From contig JALSQW010000056.1 of the NCBI GenBank assembly GCA_026985095.1, forward strand, positions 225,116 through 289,115: 64,000 bases of DNA, in the 5' to 3' direction. The position numbers were made by a program, and so were the translations under genes. The DNA is from Acidimicrobiia bacterium. GTDB taxonomy: Bacteria > Actinomycetota > Acidimicrobiia > Spongiisociales > UBA5794. The notes beneath the pieces are model-generated. The model saw only the letters and a program-made list of their open reading frames with translations, did no database searches and was not told where the DNA came from. Positions 8,865 through 17,134 of this stretch are shown here, one piece after another (position 1 is the stretch's first letter; each line of letters begins with the position of its first letter).

Positions 8865-9322
8865 GGCACACCGATCGCAGGAGTGATCGATGTCGTCTGC
8901 GTCGAACCACTTCATTGAGGCTGCCGAGACATTCATCGTCGAACGTGTCGCCTGGCAGGTGACCTGGATCATCGACCGACGCCCGATTGTTCGGTGGCCC
9001 CGTCAAGGTGCTCGCCGTCGGATGGCTCACCACCTCCAACGACAGGTCCCAGCACCACGTCTTCGGGTCCAAGAGGCCCGACGAGATGATGCCGTTCCTC
9101 AGCGTCCCCTCTTCAGTGGATGGAGGGCGGCTCGCTGAAGTAGCCGGCTTGGTCCGACTCAGGAAGTCGTCATGTGGTGGCGACAGGTGGCCCACGTCGA
9201 TGCCGACGTGGCGCGAGACTTCTCTGATCGATTCGCCTCGGAACAGTCGCGGACGACATCCGACCGGTGGTACGCCGATCGCCGGGAAACACGGTCTCGC
9301 CCTCACCTACTGCTGACGCAGG
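8865..9322 (+). other. Gap with no supportable gene
   Basis: I see no frame here with convincing codon use, start site or known motif. Short open frames on both strands have the Arg/Pro-rich or patchy composition of shadows. A frame that reaches the following fragment is broken by TGA at 9314. The stretch is probably decayed coding DNA. Confidence 0.5.
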
Positions 9323-9646
9323 GTGGCCGTTGTCGGTTCTCTCCAGCGCCTGCTCTATCGGATGCACCACTCGTGGCGGACCTGCTGGAACGGTTCGACG
9401 GTGACTGCGGTGTGGGATCGGCACACGTGGTTCACCGAGACCGATTTCATCTTCTACGATCGGGGATCGACCGCCGACTGGTACAGCGGGGTGGGAACCG
9501 GTCTTGCCACGTCGTTCACGCAGCATCACATCGAGTACTGCGTGCTCAACTATGGCTGCTACGCTTCGGGCTATCCATGGATCCGGTTCTATCGCTACGG
9601 GAGTGGCCATTTCTCATGGTCGCACGGCGTGGAGGCGAGGGGTTCC
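9323..9646 (+). pseudogene. Fragment of an unidentified Tyr/Trp-rich protein
   Basis: This frame reads as real protein for about 100 residues, rich in Trp, Tyr, Phe, His and Cys (for example FIFYDRGSTADWYSGVG and FYRYGSGHFSWSHG), unlike the Arg-rich shadows around it. It looks like part of a secreted or wall protein. There is no clear start: GTG at 9323 has no ribosome-binding site and TGA lies just before it at 9314. The same frame goes on to 10177 but loses its coding character once the small membrane-protein gene begins at 9648. Function unknown. Confidence 0.35.
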
Positions 9647-9647
9647 G

Positions 9648-9818
9648 ATGAATCGAGCCTTGCAACTCCTCGTATCGGTCGTGATCGGCATCGTCGTGTG
9701 GATCGTCCTCGTGTTGGCGTTGGCGCGTGGAGTGGGAAGCGTCGAACTGATCCTGCTCCTGGTTCCCGCGATCGGCGCCGGGTGGCTCGTCGACCGCCGG
9801 CTCCGTCGCCACGCCTGA
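9648..9818 (+). CDS. Small two-helix membrane protein
   Basis: 56 residues: a short N-terminus, one hydrophobic helix (about residues 6-26), a second (about 31-48) and an Arg-rich tail. The ATG is preceded by a purine-rich GGAGGCGAGGGG at about 9630-9642, which is the reason to prefer this start over the longer open frame. It overlaps the preceding fragment in another frame. No family recognised. Confidence 0.6.
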   Translation: MNRALQLLVSVVIGIVVWIVLVLALARGVGSVELILLLVPAIGAGWLVDRRLRRHA

Positions 9819-10253
9819 GGGTCACGACGAGCGGCGCCGTTTCGCATCCCAGGCCTCCTGTGGGTCCGAGGCGTCGAGGAGGAACCGAGACGGATCGGCG
9901 GAAGGTCGTCCAGGTCGGGGCGGTGGTCTGGGCACTTGCAGGAGCCGGGATCGCCTTCGGTGTCCGAGGTGAATCCCGAGGCCCGTGTCGTCGGCCTCCG
10001 AGGCTCGAGTCGGTTCCACGCGGCTCACGTCCCTTGGAACGGTGGGTGCTACTGGCGCGGCGTGGGATCCATGCCGCGGCGGGGCCACCGTGCGACCACC
10101 ATCGAGTTCATCACCGCGGACTCAAGAGGAGACGCATGAAGGCCGATGTTCGTCATGCCCGATCGGCGGGTTCTTGAGCTGCGCCGGCTTGATGAGGAAG
10201 CCGGTCGTGCTACGTTCCCCACCGGGGCGAGCGTTGGGAGAGAGGAGAGTCTC
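9819..10253 (+). other. Gap with no clear gene
   Basis: No convincing coding region is seen. One frame (9936-10139) has a few protein-like stretches and ends in an ATGA overlap with a 13-codon open frame at 10136 that has a strong AAGAGGAGA site in front; either could be a leftover of a larger gene. I recognise neither. Confidence 0.4.
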
Positions 10254-11204
10254 GTGCATCGACGTACCGCGACCATCCTCGCGGTGGCATTGATGGTGTC
10301 TACCTTGCCGGCGGGATGGGCCACCGCCGCGAGCGACCGTGCCTTCCCACAAGGCCAGTGGCAGGGCGACGTCGTCTTCGTGGCGGTCCACCGTCCGACC
10401 GGTGCATCCGGTGCGGGAAACGGGAGTTTCGAGCTGGAGAGCGACGGCGTCTCGCTGTCCGGGACGATCGCTTGGACCGCGGTGACGTCGAGAGGATCGG
10501 CGACCGTTGAGGCGTCCCTCGCCGGTCCGGCCTCGGCCCCGCAGATCGTGAACGGCACCGTTGCCACCTCCGCGGGGGCCTTCCCGATGGACCGACCCGC
10601 CGACATGCCCATCTCGTGGGCGACCTGCGAACAGGTGGCCGGCTACGGGATCGGCGTGAACGCGGTCGACGTGTCCGCGGACTGGTTGGCCTTCCGAAGC
10701 GGATCGGCGGGAGATCCCGCAGCCTTCACCGCCGAGGCCGAACGGCTCGTGGCGGATCTGGCTGACATCGAGGCCCAGGTCGGCTCCGGGGAGGAGGTCG
10801 CCCCCGCCGATCTCATCGACGTCGCGGACCGGGCGGTCCGTTTGGCTGCTTCGCTGGACCGTTCCCCCGAGTGTGAGGCGTTCTCCGCCACGCACATGGG
10901 GATCGCCGCCCACATCATGGCCAGGATCCTCGAGCTCGCCCTCGCCAACCCTGATCTCATCTCCAACAGCACGCTCGGCGCACTCGCCACGGCGGCTCTC
11001 GAGGTCGGTGCCATCGGCTCGGGGGCGGGCGACTCCGGCGCCGCCGACCTGGAGTTCGACCTCATCGGAGAGCTGGAGCGGCGCATCGAGGAGGCGATCG
11101 CCTCGGGTGAGCTCGGGCGGCTCTTCGAGCTCGGCGCGCTTGCGCAGCAGATGGGATACGAGAGCCTCGAAGCGCGCGCCGTCGAAGGTCTGGGAGGGGG
11201 ATGA
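10254..11204 (+). CDS. Secreted protein of unknown function
   Basis: 316 residues from a GTG start, chosen because AGAGGAGAG precedes it and the protein then begins with a clean signal peptide (RRTATILAVALMVSTLPAG, cleavage near ATAA). The first part after cleavage has beta-strand character; the C-terminal two-thirds is mostly helical and acidic, with Ala/Glu/Leu-rich stretches. No known domain recognised. Its stop overlaps the next gene's ATG (ATGA), so it is coupled to a lipoprotein gene and the two probably act together outside the membrane. Confidence 0.7.
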   Translation: MHRRTATILAVALMVSTLPAGWATAASDRAFPQGQWQGDVVFVAVHRPTGASGAGNGSFELESDGVSLSGTIAWTAVTSRGSATVEASLAGPASAPQIVNGTVATSAGAFPMDRPADMPISWATCEQVAGYGIGVNAVDVSADWLAFRSGSAGDPAAFTAEAERLVADLADIEAQVGSGEEVAPADLIDVADRAVRLAASLDRSPECEAFSATHMGIAAHIMARILELALANPDLISNSTLGALATAALEVGAIGSGAGDSGAADLEFDLIGELERRIEEAIASGELGRLFELGALAQQMGYESLEARAVEGLGGG

Positions 11205-11683
11205 GGATGACGAGGATCCGTCTCATCGTGGCCGCAACCGTGCTCGTCGCCACCGCTGCGTGCTCCGGCGGCGCCACGCCCACGAGCCAACCGCCGGTCG
11301 ACACGTCGACGCCGACCCAAGCTCCGTCGACGACCGGGGACTCGTCGCCGGCCGGAACCAACCCAACCTCCGATCTGCGTACCCTCGGCGGCAGAGCCGG
11401 CATCGAGCTGGTCGACGCCGCTCCCGGCGGGCTTCGACCTCTGCTCGCCTGGGTCGAAGTGCCCGACGCCGCCTACTACCGGGTGGTGGTCCTCGACAGC
11501 GACGGGAAGCCCTACTGGGGGTGGCTCGGAACCGACACGTCGGTTCGCTTCGGTGGCGCCGAGACCGAGACGGGTCTCACCGCCCAGGTGTACGAGCCGA
11601 TGACGTGGTCGGTCGCCGCGATCGATCCCCAGGGTCGGACCATCGCTCTCAGCGACGAGGGCTCTCTCCCCGGCGAAGGCTGA
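11201..11683 (+). CDS. Small lipoprotein of unknown function
   Basis: 160 residues. The signal peptide ends in a lipobox ATAAC near residue 21, then a Thr/Ser/Pro-rich linker of about 35 residues, then a compact domain with LLAWVEVPDAAYYRVVVLD and YEPMTWSVAAID. That alternation resembles a fibronectin type III-like beta sandwich, although I cannot confirm it. GGGAGGGGG lies just before the ATG, which overlaps the preceding stop. Extracellular, membrane-anchored. Confidence 0.7.
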   Translation: MRMTRIRLIVAATVLVATAACSGGATPTSQPPVDTSTPTQAPSTTGDSSPAGTNPTSDLRTLGGRAGIELVDAAPGGLRPLLAWVEVPDAAYYRVVVLDSDGKPYWGWLGTDTSVRFGGAETETGLTAQVYEPMTWSVAAIDPQGRTIALSDEGSLPGEG

Positions 11684-12052
11684 TCGGTCGTCCGGCGTTC
11701 ACCCGCGCCGGCCGCTGGGAAGTCGACCGGCGCACTCGACACGGACGATCCGCAGCCCGGAGGTTCCGCGGCGTCGCCACCGAGGCCGCCATGTCCCCTG
11801 GGTGGGCGGGCGTCCGCTCAGCGGCGCCCGCCGAGGTTCGTGGGTTCTCGCCAGCGGGGATCGAGGGGAGAGCCGCCCTGGAACCCGAACGGCAGGAAAC
11901 CGACGTGGGGGTCGAGTCGGATGACCTCGCCCGCAGGGCCGTTGCCGCGGACCTGGCCGGTCGCGGCCGGCCATGGTGCTCGCCGACTCCATCGGCCACG
12001 ATGACCCCGACGCCCGCCACACCGCGGGAACGGTCCGGGTGAACGCCGGCGT
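11684..12052. other. Intergenic stretch with only a short coding remnant
   Basis: Between the lipoprotein gene and the convergent CHAD gene there is no intact gene. The only protein-like signal is the short minus-strand piece listed at 11818-11958. No terminator hairpin with a T-run was found. Confidence 0.5.
11818..11958 (-). pseudogene. Possible C-terminal coding remnant
   Basis: On the minus strand about 46 codons read as a sensible protein end, including EVIRLDPHVGFLPFGFQGG and a TGA at 11818-11820. The other frames are Arg/Pro-rich. The PHVGFLPFGFQGG part vaguely recalls the motif before the core end of RHS-repeat proteins, but the match is weak. No start or upstream continuation was found. 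Confidence 0.22.
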
Positions 12053-12973
12053 TCAGGCCCGCACCGTCTGCCAATAGGCTCCGAGGCGGGCGATCATCAC
12101 CTTGGTCGGTTCGGCGAAGATGATCCTCCCGCGATGCGTCGCGACGGTCTCGATCCGTCGTCGGTCGTCGTGGGCGACGGCCCGAAGGAGCCGCCGGTCG
12201 ATGTCCGGCAGTCCTTCGACGGTCGGAAGGACCTCGAGGAGGTGAGCCCGATCGTGGGCTCGACCGAGGATGTGCCCCAGGTCGTGGAAGGCCCCCTCTT
12301 GAGCCGTCATCAGCGGCGGCCACAGCGGACGAAGCGTCTCGAACGCGGTCCGCAGGTCCTTGACCCGTTTGCGCCACTCGTGGAACGAAACGGCATCGCC
12401 GAGCCCGGCGCGGGCCCGTCGGCCGTGGCGGTAGAGGCGGCCGAGACCCGGCGCGATCACCTCCCAGCGGTCGTCGAGACCTTCCAGGTGCCGGACCTCG
12501 CTGCGGAGCGTCTCCAGGGCTGCTGCGGCATCGATGCCCGACGCGGTGTGGCCGGTGATGCCGAATGCCCGTTCCCAGCGGGCGGCGACCTCGGGAGCGA
12601 CCCCGTAGCGTGCGGCCAGCTCCCGGATCGTCGATGTCCGCGCGACGGCGTCGCGGGCGGCCGCCAGTCCCCGGGCGACCTCCTTGGCGGGACGGAGCAG
12701 GCGCTGGCGTTGGTCTGGTGCGAGGCCAGCCCGGGCGAGACGAACGCGGGCTCGGAACCGCTTCAATGCCTTGCGCGCTTCGTGGATGTCGTGGTCGTCG
12801 GCCCGTGGAACGACGCCCGCATGGGCCGTCTCCAGGTCCGCGACCTGCAGGCGGACGAGCCCGAGGCCCAGCGGCTCGGCGGGTTGCAAGGATCGGTCGA
12901 CGGACAACGGGACGATGATCGGTGGAACCGCACTCGGGTCGGTCGGCGTCTCCTCGGATCGTCGCGAGTTCAC
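12053..12973 (-). CDS. CHAD domain protein
   Basis: 306 residues, mostly helical, with the two repeated His-containing motifs of the CHAD fold (HEARKALKRFRARVRLAR near residue 63 and HEWRKRVKDLRTAFETL in the second half). CHAD proteins bind polyphosphate through conserved His/Arg/Lys surfaces; this one has no CYTH domain. The GTG start at 12973 lies one base after the stop of the upstream histone-fold gene, so the two form a coupled pair. The longer upstream open frame is a shadow of that gene. Likely cytoplasmic. Confidence 0.88.
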   Translation of the reverse strand: MNSRRSEETPTDPSAVPPIIVPLSVDRSLQPAEPLGLGLVRLQVADLETAHAGVVPRADDHDIHEARKALKRFRARVRLARAGLAPDQRQRLLRPAKEVARGLAAARDAVARTSTIRELAARYGVAPEVAARWERAFGITGHTASGIDAAAALETLRSEVRHLEGLDDRWEVIAPGLGRLYRHGRRARAGLGDAVSFHEWRKRVKDLRTAFETLRPLWPPLMTAQEGAFHDLGHILGRAHDRAHLLEVLPTVEGLPDIDRRLLRAVAHDDRRRIETVATHRGRIIFAEPTKVMIARLGAYWQTVRA

Positions 12974-12974
12974 G

Positions 12975-13428
12975 TCACAGGACCGTACCCAAGACCGCCT
13001 CGACGCGCTCCCAATGCGTCGTCGTGGGGTTGGTGAGGTTCGGGTCGAGGATGCGGAAGATCTTCGCCAACGCCACCGTGAGTCCGCCCAGGAGGTGGGG
13101 GGAGCAGTACGTCGACGTCCGCACCATAGGTCATCTCCAGGGGCGGGTGGATCGCGAGCTGCTCCAAGATGGGATCGAGGGCCAGTTCCTCGTCGAGGTC
13201 GTCGAACTCGTGGATGGCTCGTCGCATCCCTGGGGTGAGGGGAAGATCGCGGGAGAGGATGATGTCCTGGCCATTGGCCTTGGCCGTCGCCTTGCCGACC
13301 ACGAGGAGGCCATCGAGCTTCTTGCCGAGGAGATCCCCCAGTCGCTTCAGATCGTCCTTGTCGACGTCGAGCGACGCGCTCTTCCGAAAGAGGGACTGGA
13401 AGCGGGCGACGGCCATGATCGGGGTCAC
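12975..13428 (-). pseudogene. DUF1931 histone-fold protein, one-base frameshift
   Basis: A protein of about 150 residues is recovered if one base is removed from a run of six G (13097-13102 on the plus strand). Before the shift it reads FQSLFRKSASLDVDKDDLKR and GKATAKANGQDIILSRDLPL; after it GGLTVALAKIFRILDPNL and THWERVEAVLG, ending TGA. Both parts match DUF1931, a bacterial family with two histone folds in one chain. GTG at 13428 is preferred over ATG 13416 because AGGAGG sits 9 bases before it. As written, the unshifted frame runs on into an Arg/Pro-rich tail. The run of G makes a sequencing error plausible. Confidence 0.75.
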
Positions 13429-13557
13429 GGGGGCGTGCCTCCTGGATCGCGGGATGCGGGCCGAAGGATAGTGGCGAGACGTGGCCAGCTCCCGCCTGAT
13501 GCCCCCATCGTTCCCGATCCGACGTATCCTTGGAACCTCCCACCTGGCGGTCACGAC

Positions 13558-14721
13558 ATGCTGCACCTGACGATCTCGGGCGATGTGTTCTTGAAGTCAC
13601 GGCGGACCCAGCCGCGGATGATCGCCCGCGTCATCGACAACGTGCGGGCGGCCTTGGCAGGGTCCGATCTCGTGCCTCGGCGGATCGCCAATCACCGCTT
13701 CTCGGTCGACACCGACGACGCAGCGATCGCCGATCGCCTGGCGCGGGTGTTCGGCATCTCCTCGGTCGATACCGTGGTCGTTGTTCCCGGCAACGACCTC
13801 GACCGGCTCGCGGTCGCCGTCGCCGAGCTCAATGCCGACCGGGTCGCCGGGCGGACCTTCGCGGTGCGACCCAAGCGAACGGGGCGCCACGACTGGCGCT
13901 CCCACGACCTCGCCGTGAAGGTCGGGGATCTGCTCCGTGCCGCCGGCGGTACCGTCGACCTGGAGCGACCGGACGAGACGGTCGGGGTGCGGATCGTCGA
14001 CGACGAGGCGTACGTCGTCATCGAGCATCGGCGGGGAGCGGGCGGCCTTCCGATCGGTACCCAGGGTCCGGTGCTCGGCCTGGTGTCGGGAGGGTTCGAT
14101 TCGATCGTGGCCCTGTGGATGATGATGTCGCGGGGCACCGCACCCGAACTCGTCCACTTCACCTTGAACTGCGCCCAGTCCGACCATGCGCTGGCGGTCT
14201 CCCATGCCATGTGGGAGCGGTGGGGGTTCGGGTCGGACCCGCTGGTTCACGTGGTCGAGTTCCAGGAGGTCAAGGAGGCTCTCCTGGCCGACGTGGACCG
14301 TCGGATGCGGCAGGTCGCGCTGAAGGTCCTCATGGTGCAAGCGGCTGAGCGGATCGCCGCCGAGCGCAAGATCGAGGCTCTCGTCACCGGAGACGCGTTG
14401 GGACAGGTGTCCTCGCAGACGCTCCCGCATCTCGCGGCCATCTCGCGTTCGGTGGAGATCCCGATCTTGCGTCCGCTCGTCGGCATGACGAAAGAGACGA
14501 TCATCGACGTGGCTCGACGCGTCGGGACCGCGGAGATCTCGGCCAGGGCCCGCGAGGTGTGCGATCTTTCCGGGGGCGGGACGGTCGCGACGGCCGCCCG
14601 GACCTCGGCGGTGCATCGGGCCGCCGAGCTGGTCCCCGAAGCCCTCATGGCCGAGGCGGTCGAGACCAGGAAGAGCTTCCGCCTGGCGGACTGGGTTCCG
14701 GGTACGGTCCTGGCGGGCTGA
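13558..14721 (+). CDS. thiI: tRNA 4-thiouridine synthase-like protein ThiI
   Basis: 387 residues: an N-terminal ferredoxin-like and THUMP region (to about residue 165), then a PP-loop ATPase with LGLVSGGFDS that adenylates its target, then the C-terminal THIL domain with VTGDALGQVSSQTLPHL. The C-terminal rhodanese domain of the E. coli enzyme is absent, as in many Gram-positive and archaeal forms. It would make 4-thiouridine at tRNA position 8 and may contribute sulfur to thiamine synthesis. ATG at 13558 has a weak ribosome-binding site; TATCCT at 13525-13530 could be its -10 box. Divergent from the histone-fold gene. Confidence 0.9.
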   Translation: MLHLTISGDVFLKSRRTQPRMIARVIDNVRAALAGSDLVPRRIANHRFSVDTDDAAIADRLARVFGISSVDTVVVVPGNDLDRLAVAVAELNADRVAGRTFAVRPKRTGRHDWRSHDLAVKVGDLLRAAGGTVDLERPDETVGVRIVDDEAYVVIEHRRGAGGLPIGTQGPVLGLVSGGFDSIVALWMMMSRGTAPELVHFTLNCAQSDHALAVSHAMWERWGFGSDPLVHVVEFQEVKEALLADVDRRMRQVALKVLMVQAAERIAAERKIEALVTGDALGQVSSQTLPHLAAISRSVEIPILRPLVGMTKETIIDVARRVGTAEISARAREVCDLSGGGTVATAARTSAVHRAAELVPEALMAEAVETRKSFRLADWVPGTVLAG

Positions 14722-14727
14722 CGGGAG

Positions 14728-16041
14728 TCAGGGCCGGCAGCTCCATGGTCCCCAGATGCCCTGGGGATGGTGGGTTCGTCGGGAGAACTCGACGAGCCAG
14801 GCGGCCGCCGCGATGGAGGCCTCGGGGTCGGTCCGGTCCGCACCCTGCACTCCGGCTCGCGGTTCGAGCCACCGCCACGTCGAGACGATGAACTGGAACA
14901 GTCCCACCGCCGATGACCGGGGCCAAGCCCGAGCCTCCGGATCGCCGCGGGACTCGCACCACATCACCCACAGCGCATCGTCGACGAGGTCCTCGGGGAA
15001 GTACTCCGCCACCAGTGGCCGCCACCGTTCGACCTGGGGGCCGAGGCCGAGGGTCTCCCCGGCCTCCCTGGTGACGACGGTGACCCGCTCGTGAGCGGCG
15101 ATGATGCGGCGATCCAACGCGTCGAGGCGAACCCGCAGATCGCGTAGGTCGCCTGCGAGGCGGGAGACGGTGGCCGACGCCGACCGAGCTGCGGCGTCGA
15201 CGCCCTGGGCGCGGGCGGTGAGCGCGTCGACCGCCTCGATCTGTTCGGTGAGGGCGATCTCGGTGTAGACGGCGGCTGCCGGCGCATCGGGAACTCCACC
15301 GGCGGCGAGCACGGCGGTCCACGGATCGAGGAACCGGCTCGGATCGATCGCAGCGAGGGCGGCGATGCGGTCACGTCCGTCGGATACCGATTCGGTGGCA
15401 CGATCGGTCTCGTCCCTTCGTCTCGCGAGTCGATCCGCCAGGACCTCGGCCGCGGCGAGCTCCTCGGCGAGACGCAGCTCCTCGGAGGCGAGGTCGAGAC
15501 GTTCCCGTTCGAGGTCGTCGAGTTGCTGCTGGAGCGGGGTGATGTCGGCCTGTGTGGTGGCGTGAGCGAGCGGTGTCAAGCTCCCGACGACGGCGAGGAT
15601 CAAGAGCCACACGACGACTCGAGGACGCGTCGGGGCGGCCATGGCGGAGTCCGGCTCGGCGACGACGTCGGACTCGGGAGGGAGGAACCCCGCGGTCAGC
15701 TCCTGGAGATCGGCGACGTCCGCATGGGTCCATCGGTCCGCGCTCGGCGCCGCGCCGAGTGGAGGGACGTCGAGGTCGAGGTCGACGAGGGTTCCGGTCA
15801 GTCTGGTCGCGGTCGACACCGGTGGGACCACGAACCGGTGGTGACCGGCGGGCCAGTGTGCCTGCCACGGGGAGGCCGGGTCGTCCAGGAGCGTGCCGAA
15901 GAAGCCGGCGCCGTGCACCGGTGAATGGACCGGATGCTCGGCCGGCCTTCGACAGACCTCACAACGGAGATACACCGATGCCGCGTCGTCGACGGGCTCG
16001 GGCGTCCGTTCCCTTCGCACTGGATCCTCCCGGGCGTCCAC
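14728..16041 (-). CDS. Membrane-anchored lytic transglycosylase-like protein with CxxC N-terminal region
   Basis: 437 residues from GTG at 16041. Residues 1-133 are soluble, with a CEVC pair near residue 28 and many His, Pro and Asp. A hydrophobic segment (about 143-160, VVVWLLILAVVGSLTPLA) is followed by a long coiled coil, then a C-terminal goose-lysozyme/Rpf-like domain with the catalytic Glu in MWCESRGDP and AVGLFQFIVSTW. The ATG at 15642 would give a normal secreted coiled-coil hydrolase of about 304 residues, so the upstream part may instead be a separate gene read through in frame. It should cleave peptidoglycan outside the membrane, with the coiled coil as a regulatory arm. Confidence 0.75.
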   Translation of the reverse strand: MDAREDPVRRERTPEPVDDAASVYLRCEVCRRPAEHPVHSPVHGAGFFGTLLDDPASPWQAHWPAGHHRFVVPPVSTATRLTGTLVDLDLDVPPLGAAPSADRWTHADVADLQELTAGFLPPESDVVAEPDSAMAAPTRPRVVVWLLILAVVGSLTPLAHATTQADITPLQQQLDDLERERLDLASEELRLAEELAAAEVLADRLARRRDETDRATESVSDGRDRIAALAAIDPSRFLDPWTAVLAAGGVPDAPAAAVYTEIALTEQIEAVDALTARAQGVDAAARSASATVSRLAGDLRDLRVRLDALDRRIIAAHERVTVVTREAGETLGLGPQVERWRPLVAEYFPEDLVDDALWVMWCESRGDPEARAWPRSSAVGLFQFIVSTWRWLEPRAGVQGADRTDPEASIAAAAWLVEFSRRTHHPQGIWGPWSCRP

Positions 16042-16113
16042 CGTGGGGTGGAGAGATGATCATCGGCACCAACGGCGCGATCCCTGAGGGGAAACCCGAC
16101 CGGAGGGGAAGGG

Positions 16114-17091
16114 TCAGCCAGGCCGGTACCAGGACAGATCGGTGTTGCCGCCGCTGATGAGCACGCCGACCGATGCGCCACGGAGGCGCTCGCCGGCCGT
16201 CATGACGGCGGCGAGACCGGTCGCTCCGGACGGCTCGACGACCAGCTTCATCCGCTCCAGATGGAGGGTCGCCGCGGCCCGGATCGTGTCCTCGTCGACG
16301 GTGATGATCTCGGTCCCCGCCGCGGTGAGGATCTCGAACGGGAGCGTCCCGATCCCTGTCAGCAGCCCGTCGGCGAGGGTGTCGGGCCGAGGGACCGCGG
16401 GCTGGCGAACGCCGGTGGCCAGGGAGCGGGCGGCGTCGTCGACCCGTTCCGGCTCGGCGCCGATGACGGTCGTCGTCGGCGAGATGGTCGCTGCCGCGAC
16501 GGTCGTACCCGAGAGCAGACCGCCGCCGCCGATGGGGGTGATGAGCACGTCGAGGGTGGGGACCTGTTCCAGGAACTCGAGGGCTGCGGTTCCCTGACCG
16601 GCGATGACCATCGGATCGTCGAAGGGATGCACGAATGCGGCCCCGGTCTCGGTGGCGACCGCCGAGGCGACCTGGTCGCGTTCGGCATGGGCACAGAAGA
16701 CGACCTCGGCGCCGTACCCGCGGACGGCGTCGACCTTGACCTGCGGAGCGTGGTCGGGCATGACCACCCAGCATCGGACACCTCGGATGGCCGCTGCGTA
16801 GGCGAGGGCCTGACCGTGGTTCCCCGATGAATGGGTGACGACGCCGCGGGCGGCCGTGGTGTCGGCCATGCCCAGGACCGCGTTCAGCGCACCCCTGGCC
16901 TTGAAGGCTCCGACCTTCTGGAGGTTCTCGCACTTGAACGCGACGGAGGTGCCGGTCAGCCGGTCGATCGTGCCGCTCGTTATCACCGGCGTTCGATGGA
17001 CGTACGGGGAGATCCTCCGGGCGGCGCGCCGGACGTCGGCGATCGTGACGGGGCTCCCGTCCTCCGGCGCGTAGATGGACGGCTCGACCAT
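16114..17091 (-). CDS. Threonine dehydratase/serine racemase-like PLP enzyme
   Basis: 325 residues of fold type II PLP enzymes. The PLP lysine lies in KVGAFKARGA, the phosphate-binding loop is GGGGLLSG, and SSGNHGQALAY is the substrate-carboxylate loop. No C-terminal ACT domain, so this is the short catabolic type that deaminates threonine or serine, or racemises serine. ATG at 17091 has TAGCCT 8 bases before it on the minus strand, suggesting a leaderless transcript. Divergent from the SRPBCC gene with only 43 bases between starts. Confidence 0.88.
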   Translation of the reverse strand: MVEPSIYAPEDGSPVTIADVRRAARRISPYVHRTPVITSGTIDRLTGTSVAFKCENLQKVGAFKARGALNAVLGMADTTAARGVVTHSSGNHGQALAYAAAIRGVRCWVVMPDHAPQVKVDAVRGYGAEVVFCAHAERDQVASAVATETGAAFVHPFDDPMVIAGQGTAALEFLEQVPTLDVLITPIGGGGLLSGTTVAAATISPTTTVIGAEPERVDDAARSLATGVRQPAVPRPDTLADGLLTGIGTLPFEILTAAGTEIITVDEDTIRAAATLHLERMKLVVEPSGATGLAAVMTAGERLRGASVGVLISGGNTDLSWYRPG

Positions 17092-17122
17092 GGGACGGCA
17101 GGCTACACGGTGGGTGGCACGG

Positions 17123-17128
17123 TACCGT
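17123..17128 (+). promoter_or_regulatory. -10 element of a leaderless start (SRPBCC gene)
   Basis: TACCGT ends 6 bases before the ATG at 17135 and no Shine-Dalgarno sequence is present, as expected for a leaderless mRNA. Confidence 0.45.
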
Positions 17129-17134
17129 GGCGCC

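Noticed and set aside
8172..8972. Minus-strand open frame over the lipoprotein gene
   Set aside because: The plus strand has a signal peptide and lipobox; the minus frame is Arg/Gly/Asp-rich with no sign of coding.
5109..12050. Idea that the accessory region is an island bounded by a duplicate of the tRNA-Leu 3' end
   Set aside because: I looked for a second copy of the tRNA 3' sequence up to about 12 kb by eye and saw none, and the recombinase remnant is of the serine type, which rarely uses tRNA sites.
13558..14721. Extension of ThiI upstream to the long open frame starting at 12922
   Set aside because: The upstream part is the antisense of the histone-fold gene and has no ThiI similarity; the family starts at the ATG at 13558.
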